Source: Fodinibacter luteus | GTDB lineage: Bacteria > Actinomycetota > Actinomycetes > Actinomycetales > Dermatophilaceae | NCBI RefSeq assembly: GCF_039541575.1 | Contig: NZ_BAABGM010000024.1 | Location: forward strand, 1 to 64,000 | Length of the DNA stretch: 64,000 nt | Direction of reading: 5' to 3' | Part shown: positions 16,677 to 26,201 of the stretch, one piece after another | Layout of the letters: every line of letters begins with the position of its first letter | How positions within the stretch are numbered: position 1 is the first letter of the stretch | Notes under the pieces: model-generated | Databases searched by the model: none | Seen by the model: only the letters and a program-made list of their open reading frames with translations | What the model was told of the DNA's origin: nothing | Made by a program: the position numbers and the translations under genes

Positions 16677-17462
16677 GTGCCCGGCTACGACGACGACCTG
16701 CGACTCGCCCACGTGCTGGCGGATGCCGTCGAGCGCGTCACGACCTCCCGCTTCCGTGCCGAGGACCTGCGGGTCGAGGCCAAGCCGGACCTCACCCTCG
16801 TCAGCGACGCCGACCGGGACGCCGAGGAGCTCATCCGCGGCCAGCTCAAGCGGACCCGGCCGCGCGATGCCGTCATCGGCGAGGAGTTCGCCCCCACCGG
16901 GTCGGGCCCTCGACAGTGGGTCGTCGACCCGATCGACGGCACGCACAACTTCGTGCGGGGGGTGCCCGTGTGGGCGACGCTCATCGCGCTCGTCGACGAC
17001 GGGCACCCCGTGCTCGGCCTCGTCGCCGCCCCGGCCCTCGGACGTCGCTGGTGGGCCGCGCTGGGCTCGGGTGCCTGGGCGGGGCGCAGCCTGACCTCGG
17101 CCCGGCAGATCCACGTCTCGCAGGTGGCGCGCCTCGATGACGCCTCGATCTCGTGCTCGAGCTGGACGTCGTGGGCCGCCGTCGACCGCGAGCGCCAGGT
17201 GCTCGACCTCGCCCGGTCGTGCTGGCGCGAGCGCGCCTACGGCGACTTCTGGTCGTACATGCTCCTCGCCGAGGGCGCCGTCGACATCGCCGCCGAGCCC
17301 GAGCTCGGGCTGCACGACATGGCGGCCCTCGTGCCGGTCGTCACGGAGGCGGGGGGCCGCTTCACCTCGCTCGCCGGGGTGGACGGCCCGTACGGCGGCA
17401 ACGCGGTCGCGACGAACGGCCTGCTCCACGACGAGGTGCTGCGCCGCATCGGCACCGGGTGA
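16677..17462 (+). CDS. hisN: inositol-monophosphatase-family phosphatase, probable histidinol-phosphatase HisN
   Basis: 261 residues. Mg-dependent phosphatase: VIGEEF, DPIDGTHNFVRGVPVWATLIAL (metal and phosphate site) and ELGLHDMAALVPVVTEAGGRF are all present. The phrase THNFVRG/VPVWATL is typical of the actinobacterial HisN branch (Rv3137-like) rather than SuhB, so histidine biosynthesis is likely but not certain; no other his gene is in the window. I chose GTG 16677 because TAGGTT ends exactly 7 bases upstream, giving a leaderless mRNA. Confidence 0.85.
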   Translation: MPGYDDDLRLAHVLADAVERVTTSRFRAEDLRVEAKPDLTLVSDADRDAEELIRGQLKRTRPRDAVIGEEFAPTGSGPRQWVVDPIDGTHNFVRGVPVWATLIALVDDGHPVLGLVAAPALGRRWWAALGSGAWAGRSLTSARQIHVSQVARLDDASISCSSWTSWAAVDRERQVLDLARSCWRERAYGDFWSYMLLAEGAVDIAAEPELGLHDMAALVPVVTEAGGRFTSLAGVDGPYGGNAVATNGLLHDEVLRRIGTG

Positions 17463-17477
17463 CCCCCACCATCCGGC

Positions 17478-17975
17478 TCAGAACAGGGCGCCCTGGTCGG
17501 CCTGCGTCGGCACGCCCTCGAGCCGCAGCAGCAGGGCCTTGCGCTCCATCCCGCCGGCGTACCCGGTGAGCGTGCCGTCGGCGCCGATGACCCGGTGGCA
17601 CGGCAGGACGACCGGGATCGGGTTCGCGCCGTTGGCCGCCCCGACGGCACGGGACGCCCCCGGCGGCAGGCCGAGCCGGGCCGCGAGGGCGCCGTACGTC
17701 GTCGTCGTCCCCCACGGCACGGTCGCGAGCACCGCCCACACCCGACGCTGGAAGTCGGTGCCCCCCGGGCGCAGTGGCAGCTCGAAGACCCGCAGGTCGC
17801 CGGCGAAGTAGGCGGCGAGCTGGCGGCGCACCTCGACGAGGAGGGGCGACCCGCCGCGCTCGTGCTCCGGGGAGCCGTCGGCCGCGGCGTCGAAGCGGAT
17901 CGCGACGAGCGCCCCGGCATCCTCGACGAGCTCGAGCCGGCCGACAGGCGAGGCCATGACGACCGAGCGGCTCAC
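17478..17975 (-). CDS. ogt: methylated-DNA--protein-cysteine S-methyltransferase
   Basis: 165 residues. Suicide repair of O6-alkylguanine. The active site reads PVVLPCHRVIGADGTLTGYAGG with Cys in PCHRV; the helix-turn-helix region is PWGTTTTYGALAARLG and the arginine finger region SRAVGAANGANP. The N-terminal domain is short, Ogt type. Start GTG at 17975 (M at residue 7 is an alternative). It lies 18 bp after the M16 peptidase gene on the same strand. Confidence 0.94.
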   Translation of the reverse strand: MSRSVVMASPVGRLELVEDAGALVAIRFDAAADGSPEHERGGSPLLVEVRRQLAAYFAGDLRVFELPLRPGGTDFQRRVWAVLATVPWGTTTTYGALAARLGLPPGASRAVGAANGANPIPVVLPCHRVIGADGTLTGYAGGMERKALLLRLEGVPTQADQGALF

Positions 17976-17993
17976 GAGCAGGTCCCCGAAGCC

Positions 17994-19343
17994 TCAGAGG
18001 GCGACCGTGGCCACCGGGGCGTCGACCCGGCCCTCGAGCGCGGGGACGACGGTCGCGGCGTCGCCGACGAGGACGACGGTCCACTCCCCCGAGGCGACGC
18101 GCCGGTAGGCGGCGTCGAGGTCGTCGCGGGTCAGCGTCGCCACCGCGCGCAGGTTGCGGGTCGTGAAGTCGAGCGGGAGGCGCTCGAGGGCGAGCGCCGC
18201 GGTCTCGTCGGCGACGGCATCCGCCGTGGCGTAGCGACCGGGTGCGGTCTTGGCGACGTAGTCGACGCCGGAGCGCAGCTCGGCGTCGGTGAAGCCCTCG
18301 CGGGCGTCGTCGAGGATGCCGAGGAGGATCTCGACGGCCTCGCCGGTGACGTCGGAGCGCACCGATCCCGAGGTGACGAACGACCCCCCGGCGACCCGTG
18401 GGCGGAAGGTCGTGCGGATGCCGTACGTGTAGCCCTTCTCCTCCCGCAGCACGGCGTCGATGCGCGCGCTCGGGGACCCGCCGAGGACGAAGGACAGCAC
18501 GGGGTGCGGCGCCCACCCGTGCGGGGTCGAGCGGTCGGGACCGGGCCGGCCGACGGCGATCTCGGTCTGCACCGAGCCGGGCCGGTCGACGACGACGACC
18601 CGCGCGGCATCCGTGGCGGGCACGGGCGCCGACGGCGCGCCGGGCGGCCGGTGCGCGGGAGCCGCCCACGTGCCGAGCGTCGCCTCGAGAGCCCCGAGCG
18701 CGTCGGTGCCGGAGAGGTCGCCGGCGAGCACGGCCGTCGCGCCCTGCGGGCCGACCGCGGTGGCGTGGAACCCGACGAGGTCGTCGCGGGTCAGGGACCC
18801 GACCGACTCGGGGGTGCCCGCGGTCGGGCGGCTCGCCCGGTCGGCGGGGTCCCACATGGTGCGGGCCAGCTCCTTGGCGGCCCGGTGCCCCGAGGAGGCT
18901 CGCTCCTGCTCGATCTCGGCGATCCGGTTGCGCAGGATGCGGCGCACCTCGTCGTCGGGGAACGCCGGCTCGGCGAGCGCCTGGGTGAGCAGGTCCGCGG
19001 CGGTCGCGAGGTGGCGCTGTGGCACGTCGACGTCGACGAGGATGCCGCCGTCGGACACCCCTGCGCCGAGCACCATGCCGTGCCGCTCCATGAGCTCGGC
19101 GAACTCGTCGGCGCCGTGCCGGGCCGTCCCCTCGTCGAGGAGGCGCGCCGTCATCGCGGCGATGCCCTCCTTCCCGGAGGGCTCCGCCGACAGCGCGGTG
19201 GGCACGACGAGCCGCAGGGACAGGACGTACTGGCCCGGCAGGTCGTGGAGCAGGACGCGCAGGCCGTTGCCGAGCAGGTGCTCGGTCGGGGCGGGGAAGG
19301 CCCACGGCTGCGGCGGGGCGACGGCGGGGCGGGGCAGGCTCAC
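17994..19343 (-). CDS. M16 family peptidase, non-catalytic-type subunit
   Basis: 449 residues with the M16 fold (LGNGLRVLLHDLPGQYVLSLRLVV, then GIAAMTARLLDEGTARHGADEF) but without the HxxEH zinc motif at the expected place near residue 55, so it is the inactive partner of a two-subunit protease. The C-terminal half keeps the arginine/tyrosine region of the substrate clamp (EEKGYTYGIRTTFRP). GTG 19343 overlaps the stop of the active subunit gene (GTGA). Together they probably form a dimeric peptidase. Confidence 0.9.
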   Translation of the reverse strand: MSLPRPAVAPPQPWAFPAPTEHLLGNGLRVLLHDLPGQYVLSLRLVVPTALSAEPSGKEGIAAMTARLLDEGTARHGADEFAELMERHGMVLGAGVSDGGILVDVDVPQRHLATAADLLTQALAEPAFPDDEVRRILRNRIAEIEQERASSGHRAAKELARTMWDPADRASRPTAGTPESVGSLTRDDLVGFHATAVGPQGATAVLAGDLSGTDALGALEATLGTWAAPAHRPPGAPSAPVPATDAARVVVVDRPGSVQTEIAVGRPGPDRSTPHGWAPHPVLSFVLGGSPSARIDAVLREEKGYTYGIRTTFRPRVAGGSFVTSGSVRSDVTGEAVEILLGILDDAREGFTDAELRSGVDYVAKTAPGRYATADAVADETAALALERLPLDFTTRNLRAVATLTRDDLDAAYRRVASGEWTVVLVGDAATVVPALEGRVDAPVATVAL

Positions 19344-20656
19344 GCGACCGCCTCCGCGCCGGTGCCGGCATCCGCCCCGGCATCCTCGTCGTCCGCCGTG
19401 AGGTAGGCGACGACCGCGCGGCTCTCCGGGCGCAGCCAGCGGCGCGCGGCCCGCACGACCTCGTCGGCGGTGATGCCGCGCAGCCGGTCGAGGTGGGTGT
19501 TGACGACCTCGGGGTCGCCGTGGAGGAGCAGGTGGTGGCTGATGAGGTCGGCCCGCTCCTCCTGGCTCGCGAGCGAGGAGAGCCACGAGCGTTCCGACTG
19601 GGCGAGCGAGGCCTCGAGCTCGACGTGGGTCGGGCCCTGCTCGAGGAAGGTCGACAGCTCCTCGACGAACGCCGCCTCGACCTCGTCGGCGTCGGTGCCG
19701 GGGGCCACGTCGAGCACGACGAAGCCGAGCGAGGCGCCGTCGACGAAGCCCCAGGCCGTCGCGTGCGCCCCGAGCGCGGTCTGCTCGCGCCGCACGAGGC
19801 GCCGCACGAGGCGGGAGGTCGCGAGCCCGCCGACGCAGTCGAGCGCGACGGCCGCGGCGAGGAACTCGTCGGTCTCGTCGACGGGCAGGCGGAAGGCGAT
19901 GTGGAGCCGGTCGTTCGGGACGACCTCGCGCCGGTCGACGCGCACCGGGGTCGCGAGCGGCTCGAGCTGGGGGTGGTCCGGGCGCCGCTCCTGCGCGCTC
20001 GCCGGCAGGTCACCGAAGTACCGCTCGACGAGGGCGAAGCCGTCGTCGGGTGCGATGTCGCCGCACAGGGTGAGCACCGTGTTGTCGGGGCCGTAGTGCG
20101 CCCGGAAGAAGCCGTGGACGTCCTCGAGGCTGGCGGCGTCGAGGTCCTCCATCGACCCGATCGTCGGGTGGTGGTAGGGGTGCCCCTCGGGGAAGACCGC
20201 GGCGTAGACGTCGATGAGCGCGGTGCCGTACGGCTGGTTGTCGTACCGCTGCCGCTTCTCCTCCTTGACGACGTCGCGCTGGTTGTCGAGGTTCTCCTGG
20301 GTCACGGCGTCGAGGAGGTGGCCGTGCCGGTCGGCCTCGAGCCACAGCGCGAGCTCGACCGCCCCGGTGGGCACCGTCTCGAAGTAGTTCGTGCGGTCGA
20401 ACCACGTCGTCGCGTTGAGGCGGCCGCCCTCGGCCATGAGCGCCTCGAAGTGCTCGCCGCTGCGCACCCCCCGCGAGCCCTGGAACATGAGGTGCTCGAA
20501 GAGGTGCGCGAACCCGGTGCGGCCGGGCGCCTCGTGCCGTGAGCCGACGCCGACCCACAGGTTGACGGTGACGTTGGGCACCGTGTGGTCGGGGCTCACG
20601 ACGACACGCAGCCCGTTGGGGAGCGTCCGGCGGTGGATCGGGTAGTCCAGCGGCAT
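19340..20656 (-). CDS. M16 family zinc peptidase, catalytic subunit
   Basis: 438 residues. Zinc motif HLFEH (HxxEH) in FAHLFEHLMFQG near residue 54, with the distal Glu in ENLDNQRDVVKEEKRQRYDN. The C-terminal ~15 residues are Ala/Asp/Gly-rich. No signal peptide, so cytoplasmic. The start ATG 20656 has a TAGGGT box 7 bases upstream, indicating a leaderless transcript in addition to read-through from ndh, 25 bp upstream. Pairs with the following inactive M16 subunit. Confidence 0.93.
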   Translation of the reverse strand: MPLDYPIHRRTLPNGLRVVVSPDHTVPNVTVNLWVGVGSRHEAPGRTGFAHLFEHLMFQGSRGVRSGEHFEALMAEGGRLNATTWFDRTNYFETVPTGAVELALWLEADRHGHLLDAVTQENLDNQRDVVKEEKRQRYDNQPYGTALIDVYAAVFPEGHPYHHPTIGSMEDLDAASLEDVHGFFRAHYGPDNTVLTLCGDIAPDDGFALVERYFGDLPASAQERRPDHPQLEPLATPVRVDRREVVPNDRLHIAFRLPVDETDEFLAAAVALDCVGGLATSRLVRRLVRREQTALGAHATAWGFVDGASLGFVVLDVAPGTDADEVEAAFVEELSTFLEQGPTHVELEASLAQSERSWLSSLASQEERADLISHHLLLHGDPEVVNTHLDRLRGITADEVVRAARRWLRPESRAVVAYLTADDEDAGADAGTGAEAVA

Positions 20657-20681
20657 GGCCGTCACCCTACGTCCAGGGCGG

Positions 20682-22079
20682 TCAGGCGGAGGCGCGGTGG
20701 CGATCCTCGAGCTCGGCGACCCCGCTGACCTCGCCGTCGGCGGGGTCGCTCGGAAGCGAGGGGGCCTCCCCGTCCGGCAGGACGTCCATGGCGTGCCGCC
20801 CGAACACCTGCTGCTCGGTGGCGACCCGCTCGGCGCGACCACGGCCGAGGAAGCTGACCGCCCAGTGGAGCAGGGTCGTGACGCGGTGCTTGAACCCGAT
20901 GATGTAGACGAGGTGGATGGCGAGCCAGAGCAGCCAGGCGACGAACCCGGAGAAGCGCAGCCTCCCGATCGAGGCGACCGCGCTGAACCGCGAGATGGTG
21001 GCCATCGACCCCTTGTCGAAGTACTCGAAGCGCTCCTTCGGCGGTGCCCCGTCGAGGCGGCGGGTGATCTGCCCCGCCGCGAACCGGGCCCCCTGGATGG
21101 CGACCTGCGCGACCCCGGGGAGGTCGTCGAGCGCCATCATGTCGCCGACGACGTGGACCTCCGGGTGGCCGGGGACGGTGAGGTCGGGCAGCACCCTGAC
21201 CCGCCCGGCGCGGTCGACCTCGGCGCCGCTCTGCTCGGCGATCTGGCGACCCAGTGGGCTCGCCTGCACGCCCGCGGCCCACACCTTGGTCAGGGCCTCG
21301 ATCCGGGTCGTCGAGCCGTCCGCTTCCCGCACGGTGATGCCGGTGGCGTCGACGTCGGTCACCATCGTGCCGAGTCGCACGTCGACGCCCATCCGGGTGA
21401 GGCGCCGCCGCGCCGCCTCGCCGAGGCGCTCCCCGAACGAGGGCAGGACGGTGTCGACGGCGTCGACGAGGATGATCCGCGCCTTCGTCGGGTCGATGCG
21501 GCGGAAGTCGTTCTTCAGCGTGCGGTGCGCGAGCTCGGCGATCTGGCCGGCCATCTCGACCCCCGTGGGGCCGGCACCGACGACGACGAAGGTGAGGGCG
21601 CGCTCGGCCTCGGCCGGCGTCCTCGCGAGCTCGGCGAGCTCGAACGCCCCGAAGATCCGGCCGCGGAGCTCGAGCGCGTCGTCGATCGACTTCATCCCGG
21701 GGGCGTGGCGGGCGAAGTGGTCGTTGCCGAACCACGACTGCCCGGCCCCGGCCGCGACGAGGAGGCTGTCGTAGGGGGTGACCGTCTCCCGGCCCAGGAC
21801 CTCGGAGGTCACGGTTCGGGCCTCGAGGTCGATGTGGGTCACCGTGCCGAGCACGACGCGGGCGTTCTTCTGCCGGGCGACGACCTCACGGGTGCTCGGT
21901 GCGATCTCGCCCTCCGACAGGATGCCGGTCGCGACCTGGTAGAGGAGCGGTTGGAACAGGTGGTGGGCCGTCTTCGCGACGAGGGTGATCTCGACGTCCT
22001 TGCGACGCCGGAGCGCCTGGGTGCCGAAGAGCCCTCCGAAGCCGGAACCGATGACGACGACGCGGTGGGGGGTGGTCAC
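20682..22079 (-). CDS. ndh: type II NADH dehydrogenase (non-proton-pumping)
   Basis: 465 residues. FAD/NADH two-dinucleotide-fold enzyme feeding electrons to menaquinone. GSGFGGLFGTQAL at the start binds FAD, LTFVVVGAGPTGVEMAGQIAEL binds NADH, VHVVGDMMAL closes the FAD site, and AIQGARFAA is the quinone-side motif. Two hydrophobic stretches near residue 400 (WLLWLAIHLVYIIGF) attach it to the membrane. GTG start at 22079 is taken because GSGFGG must lie near the N-terminus. Upstream of the M16 pair on the same strand. Confidence 0.93.
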   Translation of the reverse strand: MTTPHRVVVIGSGFGGLFGTQALRRRKDVEITLVAKTAHHLFQPLLYQVATGILSEGEIAPSTREVVARQKNARVVLGTVTHIDLEARTVTSEVLGRETVTPYDSLLVAAGAGQSWFGNDHFARHAPGMKSIDDALELRGRIFGAFELAELARTPAEAERALTFVVVGAGPTGVEMAGQIAELAHRTLKNDFRRIDPTKARIILVDAVDTVLPSFGERLGEAARRRLTRMGVDVRLGTMVTDVDATGITVREADGSTTRIEALTKVWAAGVQASPLGRQIAEQSGAEVDRAGRVRVLPDLTVPGHPEVHVVGDMMALDDLPGVAQVAIQGARFAAGQITRRLDGAPPKERFEYFDKGSMATISRFSAVASIGRLRFSGFVAWLLWLAIHLVYIIGFKHRVTTLLHWAVSFLGRGRAERVATEQQVFGRHAMDVLPDGEAPSLPSDPADGEVSGVAELEDRHRASA

Positions 22080-22180
22080 GGGGGGTCCAACGCGGGCCCG
22101 ACCCCGGGTATGCCGGGTCCGCGCGGCGTGGTGGAGGTCACGGCGGCGACGTCGCGCAGCGCCCTGCGAGAATGGCCGTG

Positions 22181-25027
22181 ATGCGGTCACTCCCCGACGA
22201 CCCCTCGACGCTCGAGCCCGGCACGGTGCTCGCCCTCCTCGGCGCCGACCCCGACGTCGGCCTCTCCGGCGCCGAGGCCGCCCGGCGCCTGGCCGTGGTG
22301 GGCCCCAACGAGCTCGACGCCACCCCCGCGGTGCCGACGTGGCGCAAGGTGGCGCAGCAGTTCCGCGACCCGTTGGTCTACCTCCTGTTCGCGGCGATCG
22401 CCGTCTCGGTCGCTGCATGGGCGGTCGAGGGGGCCGACGGGCTGCCCGTCGATGCGGTCGTCATCGCCGTCATCGTCGTGCTCAACGCGGTCCTGGGGTT
22501 CGTGCAGCAGGCCCGGGCCGAGGATGCCGTCGCCGCCCTGCGGCGGATGAGCGCGACGGCCGCCACGGTCGTGCGTGACGGGCAGCAGGTGCGCATCCCC
22601 ACGCGCGAGCTCGTGCCCGGCGACGTCCTCCTCCTCGCGGAGGGGGACACCGTTGCCGCGGACGCGCGCCTGCTGCGTGCGGCCGCGCTCACCGTCTCCG
22701 AGGCCGCCCTCACCGGTGAGAGCCAGCCGGTGCTCAAGGACCCCTCGACGCTCCCGGCGCCGGCGCCGCTCGGCGACCGGCTCCCCATGGTCTTCGACGG
22801 CACGGCCGTGGCCCAGGGCGTCGGACGCGCCGTCGTGACGGCGACGGGGATGGCGACCCAGATGGGGCAGGTGGCGCACCTCCTCCACGAGACCGTGGAC
22901 ACCCCGACCCCGCTCCAGGTCGAGATCGCGCGGGTGGGCCGGATGCTCGGCACCGCGGTGGTCGTCATCGCCGTCGTCGTCGTCGCGACGGTGCTCGTCT
23001 TCTTCGGTGTCGACTCGACGCAGGACGCCGTGACGACGCTGCTGCTCGGCGTCTCACTCGCCGTCGCGGCCGTCCCCGAGGGCCTGCCGGCGATCCTGTC
23101 GGTCGTCCTGGCCCTCGGCGTGCAGCGGATGGCCACGCACCAGGCGGTCGTCAAGCGCCTGTCCTCCGTCGAGACGCTCGGGTCCGCCTCGGTCATCTGC
23201 ACCGACAAGACGGGGACCCTCACCCGGGGCGAGATGACGATCGGCCGCGTCGTGACCGCGGCCGGCGAGGTCGTCGTCGCGGGCGCGGGGTACCGGCCGG
23301 AGGGGACCCTCGAGCACGACGGCGTCCCGCTCGAGCCCGGCAGTGCGGTGTGGCGCCAGACCGCTCTCGTCGTGGGTGGGGGCAGCCTGACCAACGACGC
23401 GGTGCTGCGCCAGGAGGCCGACGGCGGGTGGGCCGTGCAGGGCGACCCCACCGAGGCCGCCTTCCTCGTCGCCGAGGTCAAGCTCGGCACGCGGGCGCTG
23501 CGCGAGGGACGGTTCCACCGGGTCGGCGAGATCCCGTTCACCTCGGAGCGGCGGCTCATGACGAGCCTCGCGGCCGACGCGGACCGCGCCGGTCGGATCG
23601 CGGTCGTCACCAAGGGCGCGCCCGACGTGCTCCTCGAGCGCTGTACCCACGTGCAGGTCGGCGACAGCGTCGAGCCGCTCGACGAGGGCTGGCGCGCGAG
23701 GATCCTCGCCGACGTCGAGCGCCTGTCCGACGAGGCGTTCCGTACCCTCGCCGTCGCCTACCGTCCGCTCGCGGTGACCGACCCGCCCCCCGTGGACGAG
23801 TCCCTCGAGCACGGGCTCGTCTACACCGGGATGGTCGGCATCATCGACCCGCCGCGCGAGGAGGCGGCCACCGCCATCCGCGAGGCCCACCGCGCCGGCG
23901 TGCGGGTCGTCATGATCACCGGCGACCATCCCCGCACCGCCGCCCGGATCGCCCGGGACCTCGGCATCGCGCCCGACGAGCCGGTGGCCGTCACCGGCGC
24001 CGAGCTCGACGCCCTCGACGAGGACGGCTTCCGCGCGACGGTGCGGCGCAGGTCGGTGTACGCCCGGGTCGCCCCGCAGCACAAGCTGCGGATCGTCGGC
24101 GCACTCCAGGCCGACCGGGCGATCGTCGCCATGACCGGGGACGGGGTCAACGACGCCCCGGCGCTCAAGGCCGCGGCCATCGGGATCGCCATGGGCCGCA
24201 CCGGGACCGAGGTGACGAAGGAGGCGGCGGACATGATCCTCGCCGACGACGACTTCGCGACGATCGTGCGGGCGGTGCGCGAGGGGCGCGGCATCTTCCT
24301 CAACATCAGGAAGTTCCTGCGCTACCTGCTCTCCTCGAACATGGGCGAGGTGCTCACCGTCTTCCTCGGCGTCGTCCTCAGCGGGGTCATCGGGCTCACC
24401 CACGGGGACGGCGACCTCGTCCTGCCCCTCCTGGCCACCCAGATCCTGTGGATCAACCTCCTCACCGACAGCGCCCCCGCGCTGGCGATGGGGATGGACG
24501 CCGAGACCGACGACGTCATGGGCCGTCCGCCGCGGGCGCCGACCGACCGGGTCATCGACGCGCGCATGTGGCGAGGCGTGCTCCTGATCGGACTCGTCAT
24601 GGCCGGGGCCACCCTGACGACCCTCGACCTCCACCTGCCCGGCGGCCTGCTCGAGGGCACCCAGTCCCTCGACACCGCCCGGACGGCCGCCTTCACCGTG
24701 CTCGTCCTCGCCCAGCTGTTCAACGCGCTGAGCTCACGGTCGGAGACGTCGTCGGCGGGGCACCGGCTGTTCGTCAACGGGTGGCTGTGGCTGGCGCTCG
24801 CCGGGTCGGCGTTGCTCCAGGTCGCGGTCGTCCACCTTCCCGTGCTCAACGAGGCGTTCTCGACGACGCCGCTCACGGGGTCGCAGTGGCTCCTCTGCGT
24901 CCTCATGGCGAGCACCGTGCTGTGGGCCGCCGAGCTGCGCAAGGTCGCCCTGCGCGCCGCGGCCCGGGGCGCGAGCCGTCGTGGGAGTCCGGTGGATGCC
25001 GCGCCGGGTATCGCCCTCCGCGGATGA
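22181..25027 (+). CDS. P-type cation-transporting ATPase (P2 type, Ca2+-ATPase-like)
   Basis: 948 residues. Order of motifs: cation-ATPase N-terminal domain (GLSGAEAARRLAVVGPNEL), membrane segments 1-2, actuator with LTGES, membrane segment 4 with AVPEGLPAI, phosphorylation site CTDKTGTLT, nucleotide domain KGAPDVLLERC, hinge TGDGVNDAPALKAA, then a C-terminal block of membrane segments. PEGLP and the overall layout fit P2A (Ca2+) or PacL/CtpF-like pumps rather than heavy-metal P1B; ion specificity not proven. I chose ATG 22181 since GAGAAT ends 7 bases before it (leaderless); ATG 22172 overlaps that box. Confidence 0.9.
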   Translation: MRSLPDDPSTLEPGTVLALLGADPDVGLSGAEAARRLAVVGPNELDATPAVPTWRKVAQQFRDPLVYLLFAAIAVSVAAWAVEGADGLPVDAVVIAVIVVLNAVLGFVQQARAEDAVAALRRMSATAATVVRDGQQVRIPTRELVPGDVLLLAEGDTVAADARLLRAAALTVSEAALTGESQPVLKDPSTLPAPAPLGDRLPMVFDGTAVAQGVGRAVVTATGMATQMGQVAHLLHETVDTPTPLQVEIARVGRMLGTAVVVIAVVVVATVLVFFGVDSTQDAVTTLLLGVSLAVAAVPEGLPAILSVVLALGVQRMATHQAVVKRLSSVETLGSASVICTDKTGTLTRGEMTIGRVVTAAGEVVVAGAGYRPEGTLEHDGVPLEPGSAVWRQTALVVGGGSLTNDAVLRQEADGGWAVQGDPTEAAFLVAEVKLGTRALREGRFHRVGEIPFTSERRLMTSLAADADRAGRIAVVTKGAPDVLLERCTHVQVGDSVEPLDEGWRARILADVERLSDEAFRTLAVAYRPLAVTDPPPVDESLEHGLVYTGMVGIIDPPREEAATAIREAHRAGVRVVMITGDHPRTAARIARDLGIAPDEPVAVTGAELDALDEDGFRATVRRRSVYARVAPQHKLRIVGALQADRAIVAMTGDGVNDAPALKAAAIGIAMGRTGTEVTKEAADMILADDDFATIVRAVREGRGIFLNIRKFLRYLLSSNMGEVLTVFLGVVLSGVIGLTHGDGDLVLPLLATQILWINLLTDSAPALAMGMDAETDDVMGRPPRAPTDRVIDARMWRGVLLIGLVMAGATLTTLDLHLPGGLLEGTQSLDTARTAAFTVLVLAQLFNALSSRSETSSAGHRLFVNGWLWLALAGSALLQVAVVHLPVLNEAFSTTPLTGSQWLLCVLMASTVLWAAELRKVALRAAARGASRRGSPVDAAPGIALRG

Positions 25028-25121
25028 TGCCGCGGGCCCCGGCGGGGCGGTGTGCTGGTGCCGTCAGCTCCATCTCCGCCGGGCGGGTCACATCCCGCCG
25101 CTTCAATGACCGGGAGGCCAC

Positions 25122-25952
25122 ATGTGTCGATGGCTCGCCTACTCGGGTTCGCCGGTGCTGCTCGAGGACCTGCTCTACAAGCCCAAGAACTCGCTGGTGG
25201 TCCAGGGGCAGCACTCGCGCCTGGGGGCGACGACCACCAACGGTGACGGCTTCGGCGTCGGCTGGTACGGCGCCGTCGAGACCCCAGGCCTGTTCCGGAG
25301 CACCGACCCGGTGTGGAACGACCGCAACCTGCGTGAGCTGTGCGCCCACGCCAGCGCGGGTCGGGTGTTCGCGCACATCCGGGCCTCGACGGGCTCCGCG
25401 GTGCAGCAGACGAACTGCCACCCCTTCCGCCACGGTCGCTGGCTGTGGATGCACAACGGGGTCCTGGCCGGCTTCCGGGAGATGAAGCGCGAGCTGGCGA
25501 TGGCGGTGGACCCGGAGCTCTTCCCGGACATCGAGGGGTCCACCGACTCGGAGATGTTCTTCTTCCTCGCCATGACGTTCGGCCTCAAGGACGATGCCCG
25601 GGCGGGGGTGGCCCGGGCGGTGGGCCTCGTCGAGGAGGTCGCGGGAAGGCACGGGATCGAGTACCCCGTGCAGATGACCGTCGCCACCACGGACGGAGAC
25701 ACGACCTGGGCGTTCCGCTACTCCAGCGAGGGACGCTCCCGCTCGCTCTACCAGAGCACCGACGTCTCCACCCTGCGCGAGCAGTACCCGGACCACCCGG
25801 CGCTGCACGAGCTGAGCGACGACGCCCGGCTCGTGGTGTCGGAGCCGCTCGGTGACCTGCGCGGCGCGTGGCGCGAGGTGCCGGAAGCGTCCAGCGTCAT
25901 CGTGCACGGCGGCGAGGACGAGGTGCGTCCGTTCGCACCCGTGCTGCCCTGA
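25122..25952 (+). CDS. class II glutamine amidotransferase (YafJ/EgtC-like)
   Basis: 276 residues. Begins MCRWLAYSG, so after Met removal Cys is the N-terminal nucleophile. NTN-hydrolase glutaminase blocks follow: NGDGFGVGWYG, FAHIRASTGS, NCHPFRHGRWLWMHNGVLAGF and DSEMFFFLAM. It is a stand-alone glutaminase domain, as in YafJ, DUG3 and EgtC; no ergothioneine genes are near, so EgtC is not implied. GGGAGG precedes the ATG. It converges with the tRNA gene on a shared hairpin. Confidence 0.88.
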   Translation: MCRWLAYSGSPVLLEDLLYKPKNSLVVQGQHSRLGATTTNGDGFGVGWYGAVETPGLFRSTDPVWNDRNLRELCAHASAGRVFAHIRASTGSAVQQTNCHPFRHGRWLWMHNGVLAGFREMKRELAMAVDPELFPDIEGSTDSEMFFFLAMTFGLKDDARAGVARAVGLVEEVAGRHGIEYPVQMTVATTDGDTTWAFRYSSEGRSRSLYQSTDVSTLREQYPDHPALHELSDDARLVVSEPLGDLRGAWREVPEASSVIVHGGEDEVRPFAPVLP

Positions 25953-25975
25953 GCGGCCGCCCCCGCGGAGACGGG

Positions 25976-26020
25976 AAGGGCCCCCGACCCGCACCGGTGG
26001 GTGCGGGTACGGGGGCCCTT
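25976..26020. terminator. strong bidirectional terminator between the amidotransferase gene and the tRNA
   Basis: Inverted repeat AAGGGCCCCCG (start 25976) to CGGGGGCCCTT (end 26020), with an inner pair ACCCGCACC/GGTGCGGGT, about 20 bp of stem in total with one bulged base. A and T runs at its ends can serve both strands. It lies 5 bases from the tRNA 3' end. Confidence 0.85.
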
Positions 26021-26024
26021 GTCG

Positions 26025-26098
26025 TAGCGGGGGCAGGATTTGAACCTGCGACCTCCGGGTTATGAGCCCGGCGAGCTACCGAGCTGCTCCACCCCGCG
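26025..26098 (-). tRNA. initiator tRNA-fMet (anticodon CAU)
   Basis: 74 bases without an encoded CCA. Acceptor CGCGGGG pairs with CCCCGC from position 2, leaving an unpaired 1:72 (C1, U72), the discriminator is A73. The anticodon stem has the GGG/CCC pairs around CTCATAA that identify the initiator rather than elongator Met-tRNA; the D loop is AGCTCGGTA and the T arm GCAGG-TTCAAAT-CCTGC. Transcribed alone, with its own promoter upstream and a strong terminator after it. Confidence 0.95.
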
Positions 26099-26141
26099 TC
26101 GAGTGAGTCACGTCTCCGAAGAGCCGCGCTCGGTGAACACG

Positions 26142-26171
26142 ACAGTACGTGACGGACCCCGCCGCGGCCAA
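26142..26171 (-). promoter_or_regulatory. probable housekeeping promoter of the initiator tRNA
   Basis: On the minus strand TTGGCC (complement of 26166-26171), 18 bases, TACTGT (complement of 26142-26147). Transcription would begin about 36 bases before the mature tRNA 5' end. Confidence 0.5.
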
Positions 26172-26201
26172 ATCGGCGGTCGCTCCCGGCATCCCGAGGC
26201 G

